From the NCBI GenBank assembly GCA_009859145.1, contig VRVR01000015.1:1-64000 (forward strand): a stretch of 64,000 nt of DNA, written 5' to 3'. The notes beneath the pieces were generated by a model. That model worked only from the letters and a program-made list of their open reading frames with translations. It did not search any database and was not told the DNA's origin. Source of the DNA: Andalucia godoyi. Taxonomy: Eukaryota > Discoba > Jakobea > Jakobida > Andaluciidae. Below, in pieces: positions 48,963 to 57,966 of this stretch. The position numbers and the translations under genes are program-made. Position 1 is the stretch's first letter. Each line of letters starts with the position of its first letter.

Positions 48963-51356
48963 ATGTCTGTGTTTGGAATTGATTTTGGAAACGAGTCTCT
49001 CGTTATGGCCTCGGCAGGCCGTGGTGGAGTCAACATTGTGACGAACGAGGCGTCGAATCGACTTACGCCATCCATGGTAGGGTTCGGGGAGGGTGCACGC
49101 GCGATTGGAGAGGCTGCGCTCACTCAGTCTGTGTCCAACTTCCGGGGAACCGCTCGTGATATTAAGCGGTTTATTGGAAAAGACCATGCAGAACAAGAGG
49201 ATTTGGCGCATCTTCCGTCTCGATCGATCGTTGCGGCGAGCGTGGAGGACGGGGATGTTGCGTCGGATAAGGGCGGTGTGCGGTTCCGAGCTGTTGTTCA
49301 TGGAGATTCGTATTTGTTCAGACCTGAGCAAGTGCTGGCAATGCTGCTGAAGAAGCTGCATGGATTTGTACCGCCACAGCAAGCTACCAACGACGCCGTT
49401 ATTGCGGTTCCTGCGTATTTTGACCAGGGTCAGAGAATCGCCGTAATGAATGCTGCGAAGATTGCTGGACTTAACTGTCTTGCGGTGATGAACGATTTGA
49501 CGGCCGCTGCTCTGGACTATGCGCTGTTCCGCGGTGCCGAGCTGCCAGCCGAAGACTCCGACAAGCCGGAAAACATCGTGATTGTCGATGTGGGCCACTC
49601 GGCGCTCAAGGTTGCGTGCGTGTCACTTCGGAGAGGCCTGGTGAATGTCAAGGCACATGGATATGACATCAACTTTGGATCCCGCGTCTTGGATGTGGCA
49701 CTTGCAAACCACTATGCTGCAGACTGGGAGAAAAAGACGGGAGTTCCCCTTCGCGCAGAGTATCCGAAATCCATGATGCGCTTGGTGCAAGCCTGCGAAA
49801 AGGTCAAGAAGACGCTCTCTGCGAATGCACAGGCGCAGCTCAACATCGAGTGCCTGGCTGAAGATAGAGACATGAACTATCTTGTGTCCAGAGAATTTTT
49901 GGAACAGCTGGTTGAGCCCCTGCTTGCACGCGCTCTGGAACCAGTCCGTTCAGCATTGGAACTGGCTGGCTGGGCACCAAAGGATGTCACGGCGGTGGAA
50001 ATGATCGGAGGGGGGTCTCGTATCCCTGCAGTCAAGAAATTGCTGGCGGATTACTTTGGCCAGGAGTGCAAGACCAGGTTGAATGCGTCTGAAGCAATCT
50101 GCCGTGGTGCTGCAATTGAATGCGCGATTTTGTCACCCCATTTCAAGGTTCGCGAAACACAGGTCAAGGACGCGCATACGGCGTCGGAGCTCTCAATGGC
50201 ATGGACGCCAAAGGGTCGGGCAGAACCGAAGGTGTCGACTGTTTTCGAGAAGAATGCACCGTACCCTGCAGTGAAGATGGTGTCCCTGGACCGAAGTGCA
50301 ATTGACGGGAACTCGCTGGAAATCACGCTTGGACCGCGAGTGGGCGTCGCCGCCGTTTCGGGCATCCCACCAGCCCAGGATGGCAAGACAATGACCGTGA
50401 AGCTGAGGCTTGGACTCAATGTGTCCGGTTTGTATTCTGTCGAAGGAGCGGAAGTCGTTACAGAATGGGACGAGGAGAAGGTGGAAGAAAAGTCAAAGGA
50501 GGAGGCCAAGGAAGGGGATGTCGCCGCTGCACCTGCCGCTGCAGAGGAAAAGAAACCGGCAATCGTTCGCAAGAAGCAGCGTGCGGACCTCAAAGTTGAG
50601 ATGCGGTATGCCCCGGAGCTCAATGTCATGTCATCAAAGCTGATCGATGATGCCGTCTTGTTGGAAGGACAATTGCTTGCTCAGGACAAGCTGATAATGG
50701 ATACCTGGGATCGCAAGAATGCTTTGGAGTCGTACATTTATGCCCTCCGCTCCAAGATTTACGACGACAATGTTCTGGCGCCTTTCGTGACGGAGGACGT
50801 GACAAACCAGTTTTCCAAGGCCCTCGAAGATGCCGAATCGTGGTTGTACTCGGAAGAAGGCGAGAACGCAGCAAAGCAGGCGTATGTTGACCGCTTGAAT
50901 GCACTCAAGAAGATTGGAGACCCCATCGAACTTCGGCACTCGGAATTCTTCGAGAGGCCGTCCATGTTAGACTTTTTGTCCAAGACGATTGCGTCTGTAA
51001 GGGAGAAGGCTGCTGCCTTCCAAGGCGTTGGCGCGGACGAGGATCGCACGAAGGTTGTTGCAATGTGCGATGAGGCAGGGGCGTGGCTTGCAAAGGCCAA
51101 TGCAGCGCTTTCGCAGACTGCTCGCCATGTTACCCCCTCCATTCTGTGCAGAGAAATTGCAGATCGTGCCAACAAACTGATCAGTGATGCAAAGCCGCTC
51201 CTGAACAAGAAGAGGGACGCGCCGAAAGTCGAAGCCGATGTCAAGATGGAGGATTCTCAACCCCAGGAGAACCTGCCGAAGGATGCCGACGCCGAAGAGA
51301 TTGTGATTAATCAGGCGGACTCGAATGCACATGCGGAAACCATGGATCTTGATTAA
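48963..51356 (+). CDS. Hsp110-type Hsp70 relative, nucleotide exchange factor
   Basis: 797 residues. It acts as nucleotide exchange factor and holdase partner of cytosolic Hsp70. The ATPase domain starts directly with VFGIDFGNES, the Hsp110 form of the Hsp70 phosphate loop, followed by FRGTARDIKRFIGK and the conserved MIGGGSRIPAVKK. After the beta-domain an acidic linker (about 505-530, KVEEKSKEEAKEGD) and a long helical lid follow. It ends in an acidic MDLD tail and has no ER retention signal, so it should be cytosolic. Length and linker fit Sse1/HSPA4 rather than a canonical Hsp70. Followed by an 80-bp CT tract. Confidence 0.95.
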   Translation: MSVFGIDFGNESLVMASAGRGGVNIVTNEASNRLTPSMVGFGEGARAIGEAALTQSVSNFRGTARDIKRFIGKDHAEQEDLAHLPSRSIVAASVEDGDVASDKGGVRFRAVVHGDSYLFRPEQVLAMLLKKLHGFVPPQQATNDAVIAVPAYFDQGQRIAVMNAAKIAGLNCLAVMNDLTAAALDYALFRGAELPAEDSDKPENIVIVDVGHSALKVACVSLRRGLVNVKAHGYDINFGSRVLDVALANHYAADWEKKTGVPLRAEYPKSMMRLVQACEKVKKTLSANAQAQLNIECLAEDRDMNYLVSREFLEQLVEPLLARALEPVRSALELAGWAPKDVTAVEMIGGGSRIPAVKKLLADYFGQECKTRLNASEAICRGAAIECAILSPHFKVRETQVKDAHTASELSMAWTPKGRAEPKVSTVFEKNAPYPAVKMVSLDRSAIDGNSLEITLGPRVGVAAVSGIPPAQDGKTMTVKLRLGLNVSGLYSVEGAEVVTEWDEEKVEEKSKEEAKEGDVAAAPAAAEEKKPAIVRKKQRADLKVEMRYAPELNVMSSKLIDDAVLLEGQLLAQDKLIMDTWDRKNALESYIYALRSKIYDDNVLAPFVTEDVTNQFSKALEDAESWLYSEEGENAAKQAYVDRLNALKKIGDPIELRHSEFFERPSMLDFLSKTIASVREKAAAFQGVGADEDRTKVVAMCDEAGAWLAKANAALSQTARHVTPSILCREIADRANKLISDAKPLLNKKRDAPKVEADVKMEDSQPQENLPKDADAEEIVINQADSNAHAETMDLD

Positions 51357-51390
51357 AGGCCTCGTTGGAGATTACATGTGATGATGTGTT

Positions 51391-51391
<1 letters not shown>

Positions 51392-51471
<80 letters not shown>
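51392..51471. repeat. (CT)n microsatellite, about 80 bp
   Basis: A pure CT run 36 bp after the Hsp110 stop codon, so it probably falls within the 3' UTR. Confidence 0.98.
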
Positions 51472-51473
<2 letters not shown>

Positions 51474-51654
51474 ATTCTTTCATTCTTCACGGTAAACCTA
51501 CAGATTTATTACAGCCATCAGGACGCTCTCATTTCAATAGCAACAAAGAGAGAGTATGTGATCTAAGAACTATGTTTTTTTAAAGAATAAAACTGACTCA
51601 TACAATTCACAAAAGATTATAAAGATGATTTACTGGAAAGGGAAGGACACTGTA

Positions 51655-51892
51655 TCACTGTGCACTGTTCATCGTGTCATCTCCACCATCATCAATTGGA
51701 ACAATTTGTTCATCCGGTGCACAGTTCACTTCCTCGATGGAAAGATCTTCCAGGACGTGCCCTTGCCACTCGACATGAGCAGCCCGTCGACATAAGAAGA
51801 ATCTGACCCTGCAGGCATTTCAATAATCTCGGGGACGCGGTTTCCTTTTCGGCAACCTCAAAGACTGCATCGTCGGTCGGAAGAAGCACCAG
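51655..51892 (-). pseudogene. Possible SKP1-like gene relic
   Basis: On the minus strand two pieces in different frames recall the N-terminal BTB/POZ part of SKP1. From about 51892: LVLLPTDDAVFEVAEKETAS, comparable to the SKP1 pattern of hydrophobic-SSD-x-FEV-x-E-x-x-A. Ending at the TGA 51655-51657: VLEDLSIEEVNCAPDEQIV followed by an acidic tail, comparable to the MLEDL...PVPL region. There is no ATG, about 58 nt lie between the pieces, and the C-terminal half of SKP1 is absent. The resemblance is from memory and the segment could instead be an unrecognised short spliced gene. Confidence 0.3.
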
Positions 51893-52574
51893 CAGAGGGA
51901 ACAGAAGCAGAAGTAGGAAACGGGTGCAGGAGACGGGATTGAGAAAAGGAAATTTTAAAATTTAAAAAAACGGAAGAAAGCATCGGAATCTCTGAGTTCA
52001 ATTATATGGAAGCGCCCTTATTGCTATTGTTCACAGCATCCTCTTCTTTCTTGGGATGTCCATTACTGTGCTGCATCACACACGTGCAACAGCGGTGTGT
52101 GTGTAAACTGCTAGAAGAAGCAGCATCTGTTGCAACATCGGCGGAAGGAGGATGTGGTGTATCCGTCGTCTTGGCGCCCGTCAGCTTGACGACACAAGCG
52201 AGCGTCAGAGGGGCGCCGCGGAAATGTCATACGTCTTGCGCAGCGTGGCAGGGGGTCATGCACATTGGCATCGAGTGGAAAATGAAGAAAAAAAGACGAT
52301 TGAAGCAAGTAAACGCGAACTGGCTATGGTTGCTGTTTTAAAGAATGTCCCAAAAATTAGCGTCTGAACAATTTGGGGACATTCGAGCTAAGCAGCGTTG
52401 AACCTTGGGTTGCAGTTGTTAAACGAACAAATCCGGATTCTCATCTTCGTTTGCTTGTAGTTTTTTTTTATATATATTTTAAACGTGCGTTCATGCATGT
52501 TGCTTGTTGTCGCCTTTGTGACAAACGACAGGCGGTCAGAGCACGGGGGTTTAATATTTGCATATGCGCAGTTT

Positions 52575-52626
52575 CACTGGAAGGCCTGCTCTCCGGATTC
52601 CAGTGCACTGTATCCCGGCCTTCCAG
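52575..52626. repeat. Nested, mutually exclusive inverted repeats
   Basis: CACTGGAAGGCC at 52575-52586 can pair either with TTCCAGTG at 52598-52605 (8 bp) or with GGCCTTCCAG at 52617-52626 (10 bp). A palindrome CAGTGCACTG lies at 52601-52610. The nearest start codon is 145 bp downstream. Confidence 0.6.
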
Positions 52627-52770
52627 CGGTCAGTTCGAGCATCTAAATGAAATCAGTAGAAGTGGATAGAAGTCCCACCAAAACAAATCAAAACACACAA
52701 ATGTCGAGGAATCTCCTATCCCCTCGGAATGGTGGCAAGCGAGAGAAGAAAAAAAGAGCTGAACGATTGA

Positions 52771-54204
52771 ATGCCGTTCAAAGAATTTCCAGCATATCAG
52801 TCGGTTGTCTGTGAAGTACTTTCTCCTTGCGAATTTCGAAGCCAGTTTGTCGAAGTATTCGAGCAGTCGGAAGAACGAACGCATTTCTCTATTGACTCCA
52901 TGGGCAGAAACAGGAACAGAAGCGGCAGCAGCACAGAAGAGAGCAAACAGCACAATGCTGACACCCTTTCGGATCATGCGTCGAGCGACGACGGCGGCCA
53001 CAAGATCAAATCCGAGGCATTTGTCTTGTACGAGACTGCGTGGTCGCCGTTCAGCGCCAAAGTTCGAGGTGCTTTGAACTACCTCGGACTTCCGTTCAAA
53101 CCCGTCGAAATCCAGTCGGTGTCCGAGCACGTCCTTCGCTACCTCGAATCTCGCGCAACAAATCCAGCGGTGGAAAGCTCCGTGGAAAAGAAACGCAGCG
53201 AAGCGCCGGCATCCGCATCCGCATCCGCATCCGCACCAGCGCTCAAGCACGAGGCACATGTGGAGCATCACTTGCGAACTCCCGTTCTTGTCGACCACAA
53301 CATGCAGGGCGTCGTGATCGAGTCGTCCGACGCGATTCTCACACACCTCAATGCATTCTACACTGACGAAGCAAAGCAGCTGGTACCAAACGATGGCATT
53401 AAGAAAATGCTACGTGCACTGGACGAGGACATTGGCTTGGCTGGCAGAAAGCTTGCGTACACGAGAATCTCCTTGATGGATGCCTCCGTGTTTGCCGACT
53501 TGTACTATGCGCACAAGCGAACCTACCTGCGGTTGCCGTGGATCCGTTTCCTGACAGGAATGCTCATCGCCATGTCCACAGTGTCCGAGTACGATCTTCA
53601 CTTGAACGAGCAGAATCACGTCCTGGAAAATCTAGAAGCTGTATTGTGGAATGAATGGCTTCCTCGGGTGCATCGGGCACAAGAGAACAGCGAGTGGCTC
53701 GCTGGCCCGGTCTTCACAATGGTCGACATTGCATTCTCCGAATTTCTGCGCCCTCTCTTGATTGTCCCAAGAATTGCCAACGACGTTCGGTTCAAGGAGC
53801 TTTTGGATTTCCAGAAACGAGCTATTGCTCACGGAAACCTCGACCCGATCGAAAATTGCCTGTGGTGCCAGCTTGCCAGCCAGCTAAAACATCGGTCACT
53901 GTGGCACTTCCCCATTGATGTGGCGATCATTAGCACTCGGAAAGCAGAGCAGCTTGTGCGCAGCATCGCTTCCTCCTCGAATTACGTTGGACGCATTCGC
54001 AATCGCATTCCACTGTTTCAAACGGCATCCGCCATACAAGACGCCCAAGCATCGAGCGGTGCTTCCGAGGACCTCATCATCAAGCTGCACAATTCGCGAT
54101 CAAAGGGACTCGTTTCCGGGACCATTGATCTTGCCGCCGGCCTTGTATCCAGCGGATACAATTTCTGGGTTGGAATTCGTCCGCAGCTGTGGTCAACCGG
54201 GTAA
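52771..54204 (+). CDS. Glutathione S-transferase-like protein with C-terminal extension
   Basis: 477 residues from the ATG at 52771; an in-frame ATG at 52903 (MGRNRNRSG) is an alternative start that drops 44 residues. After a Ser/Asp-rich lead, a thioredoxin-fold GST N-domain begins near 80 (FVLYETAWSPFSAKVRGAL, LGLPFKPVEI). It is interrupted by an Ala-Ser repeat insert (from a GCATCC hexamer repeat at about 53208-53237) and resumes at TPVLVDH...ESSDAILTHL. A GST C-domain follows (EWLAGPVFTMVDIAF). About 110 further residues have no match. The usual catalytic Cys-x-x-Cys or Ser is replaced by SPFS. It is distantly like PGES2, metaxin or GDAP1 proteins; the substrate is unknown. Confidence 0.75.
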   Translation: MPFKEFPAYQSVVCEVLSPCEFRSQFVEVFEQSEERTHFSIDSMGRNRNRSGSSTEESKQHNADTLSDHASSDDGGHKIKSEAFVLYETAWSPFSAKVRGALNYLGLPFKPVEIQSVSEHVLRYLESRATNPAVESSVEKKRSEAPASASASASAPALKHEAHVEHHLRTPVLVDHNMQGVVIESSDAILTHLNAFYTDEAKQLVPNDGIKKMLRALDEDIGLAGRKLAYTRISLMDASVFADLYYAHKRTYLRLPWIRFLTGMLIAMSTVSEYDLHLNEQNHVLENLEAVLWNEWLPRVHRAQENSEWLAGPVFTMVDIAFSEFLRPLLIVPRIANDVRFKELLDFQKRAIAHGNLDPIENCLWCQLASQLKHRSLWHFPIDVAIISTRKAEQLVRSIASSSNYVGRIRNRIPLFQTASAIQDAQASSGASEDLIIKLHNSRSKGLVSGTIDLAAGLVSSGYNFWVGIRPQLWSTG

Positions 54205-54320
54205 TCAAAGCACCGCTCGGTGCCATCGAGATTTGCTTCCTCCCCTACCCAGTGCTTCATCCCTTTTTTCTTGTTGGAGGCTTTTTATTATTATTTAAAT
54301 TTAAGTTTAAATTATTGTTA

Positions 54321-55151
54321 TCACACAGTCTTTGTAGTGGTAGAGGGGGGAATTCCCTCGCACTTTGTGGATCGAACCTCCTGTTCGTATTTGTCGTAAA
54401 GAAAACAAGTAGATAACACGCACCCTTCCGGACAAAGCCTCCACAAATCTTCATACCGGACTACCTGCAGCGTAATTTGTTCGCCTTCGTGTGTGCAGCC
54501 CGTAACTTTGCCATCAAACTGCAAGATCTGCTGCAGTGGCATCTCAGCTTCGTATACAAATACTTTCAGAAACTCATCGCAGCCGCCCGGAGACGGATAG
54601 ATTCCCTGGAAAATTCTGCCGCTTGGATGGCTTCCATAGAAATGGTCGTACAAATCGACAAGTCTGCCTCCTGATGCAGTGGCGTCCAGTCCAGTTTCTT
54701 CAAGCAGCTCGCGACGGGCGACGGATGCTGCATCTGATTCGTCGTCCAGCATACCAGCCGGAATTTCCGGGAACTGAAAAATCGACGCGGGGATCCGTGG
54801 CTGCGCTGTAACAATCGAATATCGAGGTGTTCCTTCAACATCCTGCGCACGCAGAACAACAAGAATGCAAACGGCACCGCCTCTCATAAAGACGATACCC
54901 GGAACCTGTGTTCCATCGGGCCCGAACGTCGTCGTTTTGAATTTTAAGAATCCAACACGCGTTCCAAAATAGTCAAGCGACTGAAATTCAATCGCCTTCA
55001 CCTTGAAACGCGATTCTCGTCCAATTCGATCTCGCCAACTCTGAAACATTCCGCAAGAAACAGCATCCTCAATCCGCAGCTTGCCTTCCATCCCACTGCT
55101 CACCGAAACCTCGCATTCCGATTCTCCAATCTGAATCACTGTTGCCTGCAT
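54321..55151 (-). CDS. Nudix hydrolase, ADP-sugar diphosphatase-like
   Basis: 276 residues. Nudix enzymes cleave nucleoside diphosphates linked to another group. The Nudix box is PAGMLDDESDAASVARRELLEETGL: the REUxEExGU half is canonical, while the first Glu sits one place early (Ser where Glu is usual). As far as recalled, plant NUDX14 ADP-sugar diphosphatases have the same PAGMLDD variant, so a sugar-nucleotide substrate is likely. About 100 N-terminal residues form a beta-rich domain. No targeting peptide is obvious. It converges on the GST-like gene (116 bp between stops) and is divergent from p115. Confidence 0.88.
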   Translation of the reverse strand: MQATVIQIGESECEVSVSSGMEGKLRIEDAVSCGMFQSWRDRIGRESRFKVKAIEFQSLDYFGTRVGFLKFKTTTFGPDGTQVPGIVFMRGGAVCILVVLRAQDVEGTPRYSIVTAQPRIPASIFQFPEIPAGMLDDESDAASVARRELLEETGLDATASGGRLVDLYDHFYGSHPSGRIFQGIYPSPGGCDEFLKVFVYEAEMPLQQILQFDGKVTGCTHEGEQITLQVVRYEDLWRLCPEGCVLSTCFLYDKYEQEVRSTKCEGIPPSTTTKTV

Positions 55152-55437
55152 CGTTCCACCCTCATCAATAATTCAGTCATTCAAAGAACAGCATTCGTTT
55201 TTTGTTTTTTTTTTGGGAGCCTTTCGGAGTCTTCTCGACTTTTGTCAGACGACAACAAAAACAAAAACAAAAGATTGAAAAAAAGAAAACACAAACAGTG
55301 GTAACGGTCGTATCGTCCGTTTTCTTCCCCCCACTTTTGCTTCCTGCAAGTTTCCCTATTCCTGTTTAGCCTTTTGCCGCCTATGGCTGTTCGCGAGAGA
55401 AGACTTTGGCCTTTTTCCCCTGTTTTTTTCTCTTTCC

Positions 55438-55475
<38 letters not shown>

Positions 55476-55539
55476 TTTGTTGTCGAATTGACGTGGTTTG
55501 CAAACGACGGAAGCAGGTGGAAAGCAGCGTGGATTTGGA
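55152..55539. other. Divergent region between Nudix and p115 genes
   Basis: 388 bp with a run of T at about 55198-55214, an A-rich block near 55253-55292 and a GT tract at 55441-55471. The upstream 14 in-frame codons before the p115 ATG contain no ATG. Nothing else was seen. Confidence 0.5.
55441..55471. repeat. (GT)n microsatellite
   Basis: About 15 GT units, 69 bp upstream of the p115/Uso1 ATG on its coding strand. Confidence 0.97.
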
Positions 55540-57939
55540 ATGAACTTTCTTCGGTCTGGAGTAAGCACTCTTCTTGGCGCAGCACGCACTGCAGACATTG
55601 AGGAAGAGACGGATGTTGCTGTGCTGACTGCGCGTTTGACATCCTCAACTGCGCAATTCGAGGATCTCAGAGCGTCGATTCAGCAACTTGCGTTGTTGAT
55701 TAGCGACCATGAAGAAAAGTTCACGAATGATACTGTGCTGGCACTGTTCCAGACGATTCCAAAGATCAAGCAGGACTTCGGGACACTGCGAACAGCATTG
55801 GATTTGCTCGATACACTGATCTCATCCATGGAATCAACTGGGAAATCGCTCAAAGAAGACAGATTCAGCATTTTTGGAACATCAGAATATCCAATGCAGT
55901 CGCTTTTGCTGCTGCTGACAGAAAAGAAGGCGCAAATCCGCCTTTTTGCATTGCAGATTCTGTCGTGCGTTGTGCATCATGCAGCAGCGCTACCAGACTA
56001 TCGGTCGTTCATCGAGAATATAATTGTGTCGACGCCACAAGGAATTGCGCATATTATTGATGCGCTGTCGGACGATCGCGATGTGATACGCAACGAAGCG
56101 CTGCTCGTCGTTACGAACCTTGCTCGTTGCAGGGAGGAACTGCAAAAGATTCTAGTGTTTGAAGGTGTTCTCGAGTCGTTGTTCAAAATCATCAAGCAGG
56201 AGGGAGTCTTCACGGGTGGTGTCATTGTGACGGACGCGCTGAAATGCATGCGAGATTTGCTGGCAAATTCATCGTCGAATCAAAAGTACTTCCGTGAATC
56301 TGGACTATTTGCGGGTCTTGCACAGTTGTTTTCCCAGATCAAGGATGCAACAGAGGACACAACGCAGACTCAAAACGTGACGAGTCTTGTGTTTGAGCTG
56401 CTAAGCTTCCTGCTGTCGGATCCCCAAAATCGATCGGCTCTGGTGAAGGCAAAGTTTGTCCATTCATTGGTGTCTGTGGCTGCAAGTCCCAATCCCGCAG
56501 TCAAACTTCGCAAGGACTGCTTGTATTTGCTCCGAAGGCTTGTAGATCGACAGCGCGACGCTTCTCGAGAATTGTTGGTGTCGGCAGTGGAGGAGTCAAT
56601 GTCGCTGATGGCTCTTGTTTTCGATCGAAGTGGGGATAAACAAATGCGAGCTCTGATCGCAGACATCTATCGTCGAGCACTCAGTTCTTCCGAGGAAGCG
56701 CAGATCTCCATGGCCAAGCTGATCGCTACGGATATTAACCCCGATGCTTCGGACGCACATCACATTGTGATTGATGCAATCCGCTTAACCTCGGAGCCGG
56801 GCGATAATCCTGCGGAGTGGTTCTTCGCCGTCATGTTTTTGGTCGGAATTATTGACAAGAACGCAGTCTCGAAAGATCTCTTGCTGGATGCAGTATTTGG
56901 AAAATTGATGAAGAAGGTTTCGGCGCTTCTGAAAGCATCCAGCTCGATCACTCTGCAGATTTGTGGCTTGCTGCAGATTCTCATTTGCTTCCTTGACGGG
57001 CATCCTCGGTCGGCAGCATCTTTTGTTTCGTCCTCGTCCTTGTTCTCGTTCATGGACTCTATAGAGAAACCGGAATTGTCCATGTACGTTCGGGGATTCG
57101 TGAATTTACTGTGCACTGTACTTCTTCCCCTTCTTCCGGAAGACGACAGCACCGCCCGCGTGTCGCGTTCGCAGTTTTTCAGCATTCTGTCAAAGCGCGT
57201 TGGCATTGACGGTCTTGAAGAGAGTCTGGCGCACCTATATGCCTCGGCGGCTTTCTCCAAATGGTCTCAAGTGCCAGATGACCAGTTTTGCGACGCAGTC
57301 GTTGCGAATATCAACCAGTTCGAACCGGTCATCGACACCTGGTTTGCCGGTGTGCTTCAGAATCAGCTGCGAGATTTTCAGAAGACCTTCCTTGGATTGT
57401 ACGCGTCTACGTTGACTTCACCTGCGCCCCAGCAGGCATCGCCTAATAATGCGGCTTCGGCAGCAATGGCTGATGAATTGAAGGCCAAGGAAATGTTGAT
57501 TCAGTCGTTGCGAACGCAGATCCAGTCCCTCCGTGACCAGCTGGACAAGAAAGCGAGCTCTGGGAGTAGCGGGGGTGATGCAGAGATGAAGACTGCGCTG
57601 TGTTCGCTTCTTGAGCAATTTGCAAGTGTTGAATCAACGGTGCGTTCGCGACTGTCTCCGCTCGTGAATATCCCATTGCAAGCTCCTCTGTCCCCCTTTT
57701 CGTACAATTCGCAGCACTTGTTTGGTGCACACACGAAGGAGTCATTGAAACTGATTGCCGAGCAGTCCCAAAAGCTGAGCAGCACGCTCATGTCTCATTT
57801 TTCGAGTGCGGAAAGGCGAATTGCCGGGCTTGTGGAGGAAAAGGCCAAGCTGCAACAGGAATTGCAAGAAACCATGGATGACCGAGATGATCTGTTCGTT
57901 TGGCTGCAGGATCTTGAAGAGAAATCGAGTTCGAATTAA
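55540..57939 (+). CDS. USO1: General vesicular transport factor p115/Uso1
   Basis: 799 residues from the ATG at 55540 (MNFLRSGVSTLLG, the family-typical start). It is a golgin-type tether for ER-Golgi and intra-Golgi vesicles. Residues ~20-640 form the armadillo head, with USO1 head motifs such as RLTSSTAQFEDLR, DDRDVIRNEALLVVTNLARCREELQKI and the Uso1 N-terminal helix pairs. The C-terminal ~150 residues are short coiled coil (AMADELKAKEMLIQ, ERRIAGLVEEKAKLQ) with an Arg/Asp/Glu tail. Animal p115 (~960) and yeast Uso1 (1790) have longer coiled coils, so this is a short form. Its stop codon is only 27 bp from the end of the convergent RING gene. Confidence 0.93.
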   Translation: MNFLRSGVSTLLGAARTADIEEETDVAVLTARLTSSTAQFEDLRASIQQLALLISDHEEKFTNDTVLALFQTIPKIKQDFGTLRTALDLLDTLISSMESTGKSLKEDRFSIFGTSEYPMQSLLLLLTEKKAQIRLFALQILSCVVHHAAALPDYRSFIENIIVSTPQGIAHIIDALSDDRDVIRNEALLVVTNLARCREELQKILVFEGVLESLFKIIKQEGVFTGGVIVTDALKCMRDLLANSSSNQKYFRESGLFAGLAQLFSQIKDATEDTTQTQNVTSLVFELLSFLLSDPQNRSALVKAKFVHSLVSVAASPNPAVKLRKDCLYLLRRLVDRQRDASRELLVSAVEESMSLMALVFDRSGDKQMRALIADIYRRALSSSEEAQISMAKLIATDINPDASDAHHIVIDAIRLTSEPGDNPAEWFFAVMFLVGIIDKNAVSKDLLLDAVFGKLMKKVSALLKASSSITLQICGLLQILICFLDGHPRSAASFVSSSSLFSFMDSIEKPELSMYVRGFVNLLCTVLLPLLPEDDSTARVSRSQFFSILSKRVGIDGLEESLAHLYASAAFSKWSQVPDDQFCDAVVANINQFEPVIDTWFAGVLQNQLRDFQKTFLGLYASTLTSPAPQQASPNNAASAAMADELKAKEMLIQSLRTQIQSLRDQLDKKASSGSSGGDAEMKTALCSLLEQFASVESTVRSRLSPLVNIPLQAPLSPFSYNSQHLFGAHTKESLKLIAEQSQKLSSTLMSHFSSAERRIAGLVEEKAKLQQELQETMDDRDDLFVWLQDLEEKSSSN

Positions 57940-57966
57940 TGTTTGTTGCTTTGCTCTCCGTGTCTG

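Larger units (their letters stand above)
51357..52770. other. Intergenic region with CT tract, possible gene relic and inverted repeats
   Basis: 1.4 kb. It contains a (CT)n tract (51392-51471), an AGAATAAA at about 51582-51589 as a possible poly(A) signal, a minus-strand SKP1-like relic (listed separately) and nested inverted repeats at 52575-52626. A short plus frame at 52152-52367 (71 residues, MWCIRRLGARQLDD...) has protein-like composition but no recognised family; its support is weak. Confidence 0.5.

Noticed and set aside
48609-49598. Minus-strand frame of ~330 codons across the Hsp110 start
   Set aside because: It is the antisense shadow of Hsp110 plus promoter; composition is basic and irregular and the sense frame is certain.
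52006-52341. Plus-strand 111-codon frame before the GST-like gene
   Set aside because: Cys-, Leu- and Ser-rich irregular composition with no domain; the other frame in the same segment looks slightly more protein-like but is also unsupported.
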